From Dichetophora obliterata (lineage: Eukaryota; Arthropoda; Insecta; Diptera; Sciomyzidae), in NCBI GenBank assembly GCA_963920525.1, contig OY986435.1:270539574-270603573 (forward strand): 64,000 nt of DNA, read 5' to 3'. This document shows, piece by piece, positions 1 through 12,840 of this stretch; the stretch's first letter is position 1, and each line of letters starts with the position of its first letter. The notes under the pieces were generated by a model, which saw nothing but the letters and a program-made list of their open reading frames with translations, was not told the origin of the DNA and ran no database searches. The translations under genes and the position numbers were made by a program.

Positions 1-530
1 TTTTATTTTAGAAAATAAATAAAAAAAATAAAAATTGACAAAAAAGGGCACATGAAATTAACATGAAATCTAATTTTTAAAATTATTTTAAGGATACAGT
101 CTTGTGGGCAGTAGCTTAAGGAACATTTTGATGCATAAATCATCCTTTTATGATGTATGGTTTAGAAGTTATGGCTAAAAAATCAAAAAAATCGCAAAAA
201 ACCACGTCAAAAACTATGATTCATGTAAAAAATTTTAACTAAGATTCTTGAAAAAAATCAAATTCCAGAAAACTTTTTTCTGAATATGCAGTCTTGTGTA
301 TATATGTATTAGAAACAATTTGGTGTATAAATCGTCCTTGTAGGATGTATGGTTTGGGAGTTATGAGGGAAAAAGCACATGTTTTTGGTCAGCTTCCACT
401 CCAAAAAGTGTTCTACTACTCCTAAACTACAAGAGATAGTGCAAACGGCATTTGGACAAAGGAGTATTCCTTCTTAAGGACGAGGACCTGGTGCTCATTT
501 TAATGCATGAATCGTCCTTATCTGATATGT

Positions 531-1065
531 AGTTTTTATTTTAGAAAATAAATAAAAAAAATAAAAATTGACAAAAAAGGGCACATGAAATTAACATGAA
601 ATCTAATTTTTAAAATTATTTTAAGGATACAGTCTTGTGGGCAGTAGCTTAAGGAACATTTTGATGCATAAATCGTCCTTTTATGATGTATGGTTTAGAA
701 GTTATGGCTAAAAAATCAAAAAAATCGCAAAAAACCACGTCAAAAACTATGATTCATGTAAAAAATTTTAACAAGATTCTTGAAAAAAAAAATCAAATTC
801 CAGAAAACTTTTTTTTGAATATGCAGTCTTGTGTATATATGTATTAGAAACAATTTGGTGTATAAATCGTCCTTGTAGGATGTATGGTTTGGGAGTTATG
901 ACGGAAAAAGCACATGTTTTTGGCCAGCTTCCACTCCAAAAAGTGTTCTACAACTCCTAAACTACAAGAGATAGTGCAAACGGCATTTGGACAAAGGAGT
1001 ATCCCTTCTTAAGGACGAGGACCTGGTGCTCATTTTAATGCATGAATCGTCCTTATCTGATATGT
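531..1065. repeat. Reference monomer: decayed trimer of ~178-bp subunits
   Basis: One full monomer, given as the example. It contains three copies of a box of the form GYATRAATCGTCCTT followed by TGATGTATGG-like sequence. The AATCGTCC core falls at 671 (subunit a) and 865 (subunit b), then at 1,045 (subunit c), with the next subunit a at 1,206. The spacings are 194, 180 and 161 bp, mean 178. Subunits a and b are also alike before the box (both have cagtcttgtg about 45-50 bp upstream) and after it (both continue with ggttt, then a short stretch and gttatg). Subunit c is more diverged. The monomer therefore looks like an old triplication of a roughly nucleosome-sized unit that now evolves as a 534-bp unit. 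Confidence 0.85.
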
Positions 1066-4000
1066 AGTTTTTATTTTAGAAAATAAATAAAAAAAATAAA
1101 AATTGACAAAAAAGGGCACATGAAATTAACATGAAATCTAATTTTTAAAATTATTTTAAGGATACAGTCTTGTAGGCAGTAGCTTAAGGAACATTTTGAT
1201 GCATAAATCGTCCTTTTATGATGTATGGTTTAGAAGTTATGGCTAAAAAATCAAAAAAATCGCAAAAAACCACGTCAAAAACTATGATTCTTGTAAAAAA
1301 TTTTAACTAAGATTCTTGAAAAAAAATCAAATTCCAGAAAACTTTTTTCTGAATATGCAGTCTTGTGTATATATGTATTAGAAACAATTTGGTGTATAAA
1401 TCGTCCTTGTAGGATGTATGGTTTGGGAGTTATGAGGGAAAAAGCACATGTTTTTGGCCAGCTTCCACTCCAAAAAGTGTTCTACAACTCCTAAACTACA
1501 AGAGTTAGAGCAAACGGCATCTGGACAAAGGAGTATCCCTTCTTAAGGAAGAGGACCTGATGCTCATTTTAATGCATGAATCGTCCTTATCTGATATGTA
1601 GTTTTTATTTTAGAAAATAAATAAAAAAAATAAAAATTGACAAAAAAGGGCACATGAAATTAACATGAAATCTAATTTTTAAAATTATTTTAATGATACA
1701 GTCTTGTGGGCAGTAGCTTAAGGAACATTTTGATGCATAAATCGTCCTTTTATGATGTATGGTTTAGAAGTTATGGCTAAAAAATCAAAAAAATCGCAAA
1801 AAACCACGTCAAAAACTATGATTCATGTAAAAAATTTTAACTAAGATTCTTGAAAAAAATCAAATTCCAGAAAACTTTTTTCTGAATATGCAGTCTTGTG
1901 TATATATGTATTAGAAACAATTTGGTGTATAAATCGTCCTTGTAGGATGTATGGTTTGGGAGTTATGAGGGAAAAAGCACATGTTTTTGGTCAGCTTCCA
2001 CTCCAAAAAGTGTTCTACTACTCCTAAACTACAAGAGATAGTGCAAACGGCATTTGGACAAAGGAGTATCCCTTCTTAAGGACGAGGACCTGGTGCTCAT
2101 TTTAATGCATGAATCGTCCTTATCTGATATGTAGTTTTTATTTTAGAAAATAAATAAAAAAAATAAAAATTGACAAAAAAGGGCACATGAAATTAACATG
2201 AAATCTAATTTTTAAAATTATTTTAAGGATATAGTCTTGTGGGCAGTAGCTTAAGGAACATTTTCATGCATAAATCGTCCTTTTATGATGTATGGTTTAG
2301 AAGTTATGGCTAAAAAATCAAAAAAATCGCAAAAAACCACGTCAAAAACTATGATTCATGTAAAAAATTTTAACTAAGATTCTTGAAAAAAAATCAAATT
2401 CCAGAAAACTTTTTTCTGAATATGCAGTCTTGTGTATATATGTATTAGAAACAATTTGGTGTATAAATCGTCCTTGTAGGATGTATGGTTTGGGAGTTAT
2501 GACGGAAAAAGCACATGTTTTTGGTCAGCTTCCACTCCAAAAAGTGTTCTACAACTCCTAAACTACAAGAGATAGTGCAAACGGCATTTGAACAAAGGAG
2601 TATCCCTTCTTAAGGACGAGGACCTGGTGCTCCATTTAATGCATGAATCGTCCTTATCTGATATGTAGTTTTTATTTTAGAAAATAAATAAAAAAAATAA
2701 AAATTGACAAAAAAGGGCACATGAAATTAACATGAAATCTAATTTTTAAAATTATTTTAAGGATACAGTCTTGTGGGCAGTAGCTTAAGGAACATTTTGA
2801 TGCATAAATCGTCCTTTTATGATGTATGGTTTAGAAGTTATGGCTAAAAAATCAAAAAAATCGCAAAAAACCACGTCAAAAACTATGATTCATGTAAAAA
2901 ATTTTAACAAGATTCTTGAAAAAAAAATCAAATTCCAGAAAACTTTTTTCTGAATATGCAGTCTTGTGTATATATGTATTAGAAACAATTGGGTGTATAA
3001 ATCGTCCTTGTAGGATGTATGGTTTGGGAGTTATGACGGAAAAAGCACATGTCTTTGGCCAGCTTCCACTCCAAAAAGTGTTCTACAACTCCTAAACTAC
3101 AAGGGTTAGAGCAAACGGCATCTGGACAAAGGAGAATCCCTTCTTAAGGACGAGGACCTGGTGCTCATTTTAATGCATGAATCGTCCTTATCTGATATGT
3201 AGTTTTTATTTTAGAAAATAAATAAAAAAAATAAAAATTGACAAAAAAGGGCACATGAAATTAACATGAAATCTAATTTTTAAAATTATTTTAAGGATAC
3301 AGTCTTGTGGGCAGTAGCTTAAGGAACATTTTGATGCATAAATCGTCCTTTTATGATGTATGGCTTAGAAGTTATGGCTAAAAAATCAAAAAAATCGCAA
3401 AAAACCACGTCAAAAACTATGATTCATGTAAAAAATTTTAACAAGATTCTTGAAAAAAAAAAATCAAATTCCAGAAAACTTTTTTTTGAATATGCAGTCT
3501 TGTGTATATATGTATTAGAAACAATTTGGTGTATAAATCGTCCTTGTAGGATGTATGGTTTGGGAGTTATGACGGAAAAAGCACATGTTTTTGGCCAGCT
3601 TCCACTCCAAAAAGTGTTCTACAACTCCTAAACTACAAGAGATAGTGCAAACGGCATTTGGACAAAGGAGTATCCCTTCTTAAGGACGAGGACCTGGTGC
3701 TCATTTTAATGCATGAATCGTCCTTATCTGATATGTAGTTTTTATTTTAGAAAATAAATAAAAAAAATAAAAATTGACAAAAAAGGGCACATGAAATTAA
3801 CATGAAATCTAATTTTTAAAATTATTTTAAGGATACAGTCTTGTGGGCAGTAGCTTAAGGAACATTTTGATGCATAAATCGTCCTTTTATGATGTATGGT
3901 TTAGAAGTTATGGCTAAAAAATCAAAAAAATCGCAAAAAACCACGTCAAAAACTATGATTCTTGTAAAAAATTTTAACTAAGATTCTTGAAAAAAAATCA

Positions 4001-7000
4001 AATTCCAGAAAACTTTTTTCTGAATATGCAGTCTTGTGTATATATGTATTAGAAACAATTTGGTGTATAAATCGTCCTTGTAGGATGTATGGTTTGGGAG
4101 TTATGAGGGAAAAAGCACATGTTTTTGGCCAGCTTCCACTCCAAAAAGTGTTCTACAACTCCTAAACTACAAGAGTTAGAGCAAACGGCATCTGGACAAA
4201 GGAGTATCCCTTCTTAAGGAAGAGGACCTGGTGCTCATTTTAATGCATGAATCGTCCTTATCTGATATGTAGTTTTTATTTTAGAAAATAAATAAAAAAA
4301 ATAAAAATTGACAAAAAAGGGCACATGAAATTAACATGAAATCTAATTTTTAAAATTATTTTAATGATACAGTCTTGTGGGCAGTAGCTTAAGGAACATT
4401 TTGATGCATAAATCGTCCTTTTATGATGTATGGTTTAGAAGTTATGGCTAAAAAATCAAAAAAATCGCAAAAAACCACGTCAAAAACTATGATTCTTGTA
4501 AAAAATTTTAACTAAGATTCTTGAAAAAAATCAAATTCCAGAAAACTTTTTTCTGAATATGCAGTCTTGTGTATATATGTATTAGAAACAATTTGGTGTA
4601 TAAATCGTCCTTGTAGGATGTATGGTTTGGGAGTTATGACGGAAAAAGCACATGTTTTTGGCCAGCTTCCACTCCAAAAAGTGTTCTACAACTCCTAAAC
4701 TACAAGAGTTAGAGCAAACGGCATCTGGACAAAGGAGTATCCCTTCTTAAGGACGAGGACCTGGTGCTCATTTTAATGCATGAATCGTCCTTATCTGATA
4801 TGTAGTTTTTATTTTAGAAAATAAATAAAAAAAATAAAAATTGACAAAAAAGGGCACATGAAATTAACATGAAATCTAATTTTTAAAATTATTTTAAGGA
4901 TACAGTCTTGTGGGCAGTAGCTTAAGGAACATTTTGATGCATAAATCGTCCTTTTATGATGTATGGTTTAGAAGTTATGGCTAAAAAATCAAAAAAATCG
5001 CAAAAAACCACGTCAAAAACTATGATTCATGTAAAAAATTTTAACTAAGATTCTTGAAAAAAATCAAATTCCAGAAAACTTTTTTCTGAATATGCAGTCT
5101 TGTGTATATATGTATTAGAAACAATTTGGTGTATAAATCGTCCTTGTAGGATGTATGGTTTGGGAGTTATGAGGGAAAAAGCACATGTTTTTGGTCAGCT
5201 TCCACTCCAAAAAGTGTTCTACTACTCCTAAACTACAAGAGATAGTGCAAACGGCATTTGGACAAAGGAGTATCCCTTCTTAAGGACGAGGACCTGGTGC
5301 TCATTTTAATGCATGAATCGTCCTTATCTGATATGTAGTTTTTATTTTAGAAAATAAATAAAAAAAATAAAAATTGACAAAAAAGGGCACATGAAATTAA
5401 CATGAAATCTAATTTTTAAAATTATTTTAAGGATATAGTCTTGTGGGCAGTAGCTTAAGGAACATTTTCATGCATAAATCGTCCTTTTATGATGTATGGT
5501 TTAGAAGTTATGGCTAAAAAATCAAAAAAATCGCAAAAAACCACGTCAAAAACTATGATTCATGTAAAAAATTTTAACTAAGATTCTTGAAAAAAAATCA
5601 AATTCCAGAAAACTTTTTTCTGAATATGCAGTCTTGTGTATATATGTATTAGAAACAATTTGGTGTATAAATCGTCCTTGTAGGATGTATGGTTTGGGAG
5701 TTATGACGGAAAAAGCACATGTTTTTGGTCAGCTTCCACTCCAAAAAGTGTTCTACAACTCCTAAACTACAAGAGATAGTGCAAACGGCATTTGAACAAA
5801 GGAGTATCCCTTCTTAAGGACGAGGACCTGGTGCTCCATTTAATGCATGAATCGTCCTTATCTGATATGTAGTTTTTATTTTAGAAAATAAATAAAAAAA
5901 ATAAAAATTGACAAAAAAGGGCACATGAAATTAACATGAAATCTAATTTTTAAAATTATTTTAAGGATACAGTCTTGTGGGCAGTAGCTTAAGGAACATT
6001 TTGATGCATAAATCGTCCTTTTATGATGTATGGTTTAGAAGTTATGGCTAAAAAATCAAAAAAATCGCAAAAAACCACGTCAAAAACTATGATTCATGTA
6101 AAAAATTTTAACAAGATTCTTGAAAAAAAAATCAAATTCCAGAAAACTTTTTTCTGAATATGCAGTCTTGTGTATATATGTATTAGAAACAATTGGGTGT
6201 ATAAATCGTCCTTGTAGGATGTATGGTTTGGGAGTTATGACGGAAAAAGCACATGTCTTTGGCCAGCTTCCACTCCAAAAAGTGTTCTACAACTCCTAAA
6301 CTACAAGGGTTAGAGCAAACGGCATCTGGACAAAGGAGAATCCCTTCTTAAGGACGAGGACCTGGTGCTCATTTTAATGCATGAATCGTCCTTATCTGAT
6401 ATGTAGTTTTTATTTTAGAAAATAAATAAAAAAAATAAAAATTGACAAAAAAGGGCACATGAAATTAACATGAAATCTAATTTTTAAAATTATTTTAAGG
6501 ATACAGTCTTGTGGGCAGTAGCTTAAGGAACATTTTGATGCATAAATCGTCCTTTTATGATGTATGGCTTAGAAGTTATGGCTAAAAAATCAAAAAAATC
6601 GCAAAAAACCACGTCAAAAACTATGATTCATGTAAAAAATTTTAACAAGATTCTTGAAAAAAAAAAATCAAATTCCAGAAAACTTTTTTTTGAATATGCA
6701 GTCTTGTGTATATATGTATTAGAAACAATTTGGTGTATAAATCGTCCTTGTAGGATGTATGGTTTGGGAGTTATGACGGAAAAAGCACATGTTTTTGGCC
6801 AGCTTCCACTCCAAAAAGTGTTCTACAACTCCTAAACTACAAGAGATAGTGCAAACGGCATTTGGACAAAGGAGTATCCCTTCTTAAGGACGAGGACCTG
6901 GTGCTCATTTTAATGCATGAATCGTCCTTATCTGATATGTAGTTTTTATTTTAGAAAATATATAAAAAAAATAAAAATTGACAAAAAAGGGCACATGAAA

Positions 7001-8007
7001 TTAACATGAAATCTAATTTTTAAAATTATTTTAAGGATACAGTCTTGTGGGCAGTAGCTTAAGGAACATTTTGATGCATAAATCGTCCTTTTATGATGTA
7101 TGGTTTAGAAGTTATGGCTAAAAAATCAAAAAAATCGCAAAAAACCACGTCAAAAACTATGATTCTTGTAAAAAATTTTAACTAAGATTCTTGAAAAAAA
7201 ATCAAATTCCAGAAAACTTTTTTCTGTATATGCAGTCTTGTGTATATATGTATTAGAAACAATTTGGTGTATAAATCGTCCTTGTAGGATGTATGGTTTG
7301 GGAGTTATGAGGGAAAAAGCACATGTTTTTGGCCAGCTTCCACTCCAAAAAGTGTTCTACAACTCCTAAACTACAAGAGTTAGAGCAAACGGCATCTGGA
7401 CAAAGGAGTATCCCTTCTTAAGGAAGAGGACCTGGTGCTCATTTTAATGCATGAATCGTCCTTATCTGATATGTAGTTTTTATTTTAGAAAATAAATAAA
7501 AAAAATAAAAATTGACAAAAAAGGGCACATGAAATTAACATGAAATCTAATTTTTAAAATTATTTTAATGATACAGTCTTGTGGGCAGTAGCTTAAGGAA
7601 CATTTTGATGCATAAATCGTCCTTTTATGATGTATGGTTTAGAAGTTATGGCTAAAAAATCAAAAAAATCGCAAAAAACCACGTCAAAAACTATGATTCT
7701 TGTAAAAAATTTTAACTAAGATTCTTGAAAAAAATCAAATTCCAGAAAACTTTTTTCTGAATATGCAGTCTTGTGTATATATGTATTAGAAACAATTTGG
7801 TGTATAAATCGTCCTTGTAGGATGTATGGTTTGGGAGTTATGACGGAAAAAGCACATGTTTTTGGCCAGCTTCCACTCCAAAAAGTGTTCTACAACTCCT
7901 AAACTACAAGAGTTAGAGCAAACGGCATCTGGACAAAGGAGTATCCCTTCTTAAGGACGAGGACCTGGTGCTCATTTTAATGCATGAATCGTCCTTATCT
8001 GATATGT
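531..8007. repeat. Higher-order repeat A (3,204-bp hexamer and 2,670-bp pentamer)
   Basis: Diagnostic variants recur at a multi-monomer period. The monomers at 3,201 and 6,405 share the same tggcttagaag variant and long A-run and lie 3,204 bp (six monomers) apart; the monomers at 3,737/6,941, 4,271/7,475 and 2,133/5,337 pair likewise. The first copy (531-3,200) is a pentamer: the monomer at 1,600 begins like the one at 4,271 (ttttaatgatacag) and ends like the one at 4,804 (ctactactcc), so one monomer was lost by exchange between neighbours. The third copy is partial and passes into another arrangement at 8,008. Confidence 0.88.
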
Positions 8008-11000
8008 AGTTTTTATTTTAGAAAATAAATAAAAAAAATAAAAATTGACAAAAAAGGGCACATGAAATTAACATGAAATCTAATTTTTAAAATTATTTTA
8101 AGGATACAGTCTTGTGGGCAGTAGCTTAAGGAACATTTTGATGCATAAATCGTCCGTTTCTGATGTACGGTTTAGAAGTTATGGCTAAAAAATCAAAAAA
8201 ATCGCAAAAAACCACGTCAAAAACTATGATTCTTGTAAAAAATTTTAACTAAGATTCTTGAAAAAAAATCAAATTCCAGAAAACTTTTTTCTGAATATGC
8301 AGTCTTGTGTATATATGTATTAGAAACAATTTGGTGTATAAATCGTCCTTGTCGGATGTATGGTTTGGGAGTTATGAAGGCAAAAGCACATGTTTTTGGC
8401 CAGCATCCACTCCAAAAAGTGTTCTACAACTCCTAAACTACAAGAGATAGAGCAAACGGCATTTGGACAAAGGATTATCCCTTTTTAAGGACGAGGACCT
8501 GGTGCTCATTTTAATGCATGAATCGTCCTTATCTGATATGTAGTTTTTATTTTAGAAAATAAATAAAAAAAATAAAAATTGACAAAAAAGGGCACATGAA
8601 ATTAACATGAAATCTAATTTTTAAAATTATTTTAAGGATACAGTCTTATGGGCAGTAGCTTAAGGAACATTTTGATGCATAAATCGTCCTTTTATGATGT
8701 ATGGTTTAGAAGTTATGGCTAAAAAATCAAAAAAATCGCAAAAAACCACGTCAAAAACTATGATTCATGTAAAAAATTTTAACAAGATTCTTGAAAAAAA
8801 AAATCAAATTCCAGAAAACTTTTTTCTGAATATGTAGTCTTGTGTATATATGTATTAGAAACAATTTGGTGTATAAATCGTCCTTGTAGGATGTATGGTT
8901 TGGGAGTTATGACGGAAAAAGCACATGTTTTTGGCCAGCTTCCACTCCAAAAAGTGTTCTACAACTCCTAAACTACAAGAGTTAGAGTAAACGGCATCTG
9001 GACAAAGGAGTATCCCTTCTTAAGGACGAGGACCTGGTGCTCATTTTAATGCATGAATCGTCCTTATCTGATATGTAGTTTTTATTTTAGAAAATAAATA
9101 AAAAAATAAAAATTGACAAAAAAGGGCACATGAAATTAACATGAAATCTAATTTTTAAAATTATTTTAAGGATACAGTCTTGTGGGCAGTAGCTTAAGGA
9201 ACATTTTGATGCATAAATCATCCTTTTATGATGTATGGTTTAGAAGTTATGGCTAAAAAATCAAAAAAATCGCAAAAACCACGTCAAAAACTATGATTCA
9301 TGTAAAAATTTTAACTAAGATTCTTGAAAAAAAATCAAATTCCAGAAAACTTTTTTCTGAATATGCAGTCTTGTGTATATATGTATTAGAAACAATTTGG
9401 TGTATAAATGGTCCTTGTAGGATGTATGGTTTGGGAGTTATTAGGGAAAAAGCACATGTTTTTGGCCAGCTTCCACTCCAAAAAGTGTTGTACAACTCCT
9501 AAACTACAAGAGATAAAGCAAACGGCATTTGGACAAAGGAGTATACCTTCTTAAGGACGAGGACCTGGTGCTCATTTTAATGCATGAATCGTCCTTATCT
9601 GATATGTAGTTTTTATTTTAGAAAATAAATAATAAAAATAAAAATTGACAAAAAAGGGCACATGAAATTAACATGAAATCTAATTTTTAAAATTATTTTA
9701 AGGATACAGTCTTGTGGGCAGTAGCTTAAAGAACATTTTGATGCATAAATCGTTCTTTTACGATGTATGGTTTAGAAGTTATGGCTAAAAAATCAAAAAA
9801 ATCGCAAAAAACCACGTCAAAAACTATGATTCATGTAAAAAATTTTAACTAAGATTCTTGAAAAAAAAATCAAATTCCAGAAAACTTTTTTCTGAATATG
9901 CAGTCTTGTGTATATATGTATTAGAAACAATTTGGTGTATAAATCGTCCTTGTAGGATGTATGGTTTGGGAGTTCTGACGGAAAAAGCACATGTTTTTGG
10001 CCAGCTTCCACTCCAAAAAGTGTTCTACAACTCCTAAACTACAAGAGTTAGAGCAAACGGCATCTGGACAAAGGAGTATCCCTTCTTAAGGAAGAGGACC
10101 TGGTGCTCATTTTAATGCATGGATCGTCCTTATCTGATATGTAGTTTTTATTTTAGAAAATAAATAATAAAAATAAAAATTGACAAAAAAGGGCACATGA
10201 AATTAACATGAAATCTAAATTTAAAAATTATTTTAAGGATACAGTCTTGTGGGCAGTAGCTTAAGGAACATTTTGATGCATAAATCGTTCTTTTATGATG
10301 TATGGTTTAGAAGTTATGGCTAAAAAATCAAAAAAATCGCAAAAAACCACGTCAAAAACTATGATTCATGTAAAAAATTTTAACTAAGATTCTTGAAAAA
10401 AAAATCAAATTCCAGAAAACTTTTTTCTGAATATGCAGTCTTGTGTATATATGTATTAGAAACAATTTGGTGTATAAATCGTCCTTGTAGGATGTATGGT
10501 TTGGGAGTTATGACGGAAAAAGCACATGTTTTTGGCCAGCTTCCACTCCAAAAAGTGTTCTACAACTCCTAAACTACAAGAGTTAGAGCAAACGGCATCT
10601 GGACAAAGGAGTATCCCTTCTTAAGGACGAGGACCTGGTGCTCATTTTAATGCATGAATCGTCCTTATCTGATATGTAGTTTTTATTTTAGAAAATAAAT
10701 AAAAAAAATAAAAATTGACAAAAAAGGGCACATGAAATTAACATGAAATCTAATTTTTAAAATTATTTTAAGGATACAGTCTTGTGGGCAGTAGCTTAAG
10801 GAACATTTTGATGCATAAATCATCCTTTTATGATGTATGGTTTAGAAGTTATGGCTAAAAAATCAAAAAAATCGCAAAAACCACGTCAAAAACTATGATT
10901 CATGTAAAAATTTTAACTAAGATTCTTGAAAAAAAATCAAATTCCAGAAAACTTTTTTCTGAATATGCAGTCTTGTGTATATATGTATTAGAAACAATTT

Positions 11001-12840
11001 GGTGTATAAATGGTCCTTGTAGGATGTATGGTTTGGGAGTTATTAGGGAAAAAGCACATGTTTTTGGCCAGCTTCCACTCCAAAAAGTGTTGTACAACTC
11101 CTAAACTACAAGAGATAAAGCAAACGGCATTTGGACAAAGGAGTATACCTTCTTAAGGACGAGGACCTGGTGCTCATTTTAATGCATGAATCGTCCTTAT
11201 CTGATATGTAGTTTTTATTTTAGAAAATAAATAAAAAAAATAAAAATTGACAAAAAAGGGCACATGAAATTAACATGAAATCTAATTTTTAAAATTATTT
11301 TAAGGATACAGTCTTGTGGGCAGTAGCTTAAGGAACATTTTGATGCATAAATCGTCCTTTTATGATGTATGGTTTAGAAGTTATGGCTAAAAAATCAAAA
11401 AAATCGCAAAAAACCACGTCAAAAACTATGATTCATGCAAAAAATTTTAACTAAGATTCTTGAAAAAAAATCAAATTCCAGAAAACTTTTTTCTGAATAT
11501 GCAGTCTTGTGTATATATGTATTAAAAACAATTTGGTGTATAAATCGTCCTTGTCGGATGTATGGTTTGGGAGTTATGACGGCAAAAGCACATGTTTTTG
11601 GCCAGCATCCACTCCAAAAAGTGTTCTACAACTCCTAAACTACAAGAGATAGTGCAAACGGCATTTGGACAAAAGGAGTATCCCTTCTTAAGGACGAGGA
11701 CCTGGTGCTCATTTTAATGCATGAATCGTCCTTATCTGATATGTAGTTTTTATTTTAGAAAATAAATAAAAAAATAAAAATTGACAAAAAATGGCACATG
11801 AAATTAACATGAAATCTAATTTTTAAAATTATTTTAAGGATACAGTCTTGTGGGCAGTAGCTTAAGGAACATTTTGATGCATAAATCGTCCTTTTCTGAT
11901 GTACGGTTTAGAAGTTATGGCTAAAAAATCAAAAAAATCGCAAAAAACCACGTCAAAAACTATGATTCTTGTAAAAAATTTTAACTAAGATTCTTGAAAA
12001 AAAATCAAATTCCAGAAAACTTTTTTCTGAATATGCAGTCTTGTGTATATATGTATTAGAAACAATTTGGTGTATAAATCGTCCTTGTCGGATGTATGGT
12101 TTGGGAGTTATGACGGCAAAAGCACATGTTTTTGGCCAGCATCCACTCCAAAAAGTGTTCTACAACTCCTAAACTACAAGAGATAGAGCAAACGGCATTT
12201 GGACAAAGGATTATCCCTTTTTAAGGACGAGGACCTGGTGCTCATTTTAATGCATGAATCGTCCTTATCTGATATGTAGTTTTTATTTTAGAAAATAAAT
12301 AAAAAAAATAAAAATTGACAAAAAAGGGCACATGAAATTAACATGAAATCTAATTTTTAAATGGTCCTTGTAGGATGTATGGTTTGGGAGTTATTAGGGA
12401 AAAAGCACATGTTTTTGGCCAGCTTCCACTCCAAAAAGTGTTGTACAACTCCTAAACTACAAGAGATAAAGCAAACGGCATTTGGACAAAGGAGTATACC
12501 TTCTTAAGGACGAGGACCTGGTGCTCATTTTAATGCATGAATCGTCCTTATCTGATATGTAGTTTTTATTTTAGAAAATAAATAATAAAAATAAAAATTG
12601 ACAAAAAAGGGCACATGAAATTAACATGAAATCTAATTTTTAAAATTATTTTAAGGATACAGTCTTGTGGGCAGTAGCTTAAAGAACATTTTGATGCATA
12701 AATCGTTCTTTTACGATGTATGGTTTAGAAGTTATGGCTAAAAAATCAAAAAAATCGCAAAAAACCACGTCAAAAACTATGATTCATGTAAAAAATTTTA
12801 ACTAAGATTCTTGAAAAAAAATCAAATTCCAGAAAACTTT
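8008..12840. repeat. Higher-order repeat B, copy 1
   Basis: Near-identical to the segment 7,221 bp downstream. Shared private markers are the cgtccgtttctgatgtacgg variant near 8,152, the ccttgtaggatg monomer with gttattaggg near 9,437, the gttctgacgg variant near 9,972, and the deleted monomer at 12,278. After about 12,840 the sequence switches to repeat-A-like monomers, so the copy is bounded by an exchange rather than by a fixed unit end. Confidence 0.85.
12278..12560. repeat. Deleted 283-bp monomer, first of four with one junction
   Basis: About 251 bp is missing: the sequence jumps from taatttttaaa directly to tggtccttgtaggatg, joined through a short shared taaa/aaat. Subunit a and the start of subunit b are lost; the b box is cut to half and c is kept. 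The same junction occurs three more times in block 1, so a single deletion spread with the higher-order repeat. Confidence 0.92.

Noticed and set aside
3353..3631. Repeated 92-codon open frame (MMYGLEVMAKKSKKSQKTTS...) at 3,353, 6,557, 23,141 and 26,342, and 60-69-codon frames on both strands across the satellite.
   Set aside because: They arise from the satellite monomer whenever A-run length happens to keep the frame open, and are broken in most monomers by indels. There is no codon-level conservation apart from copying of the whole repeat.
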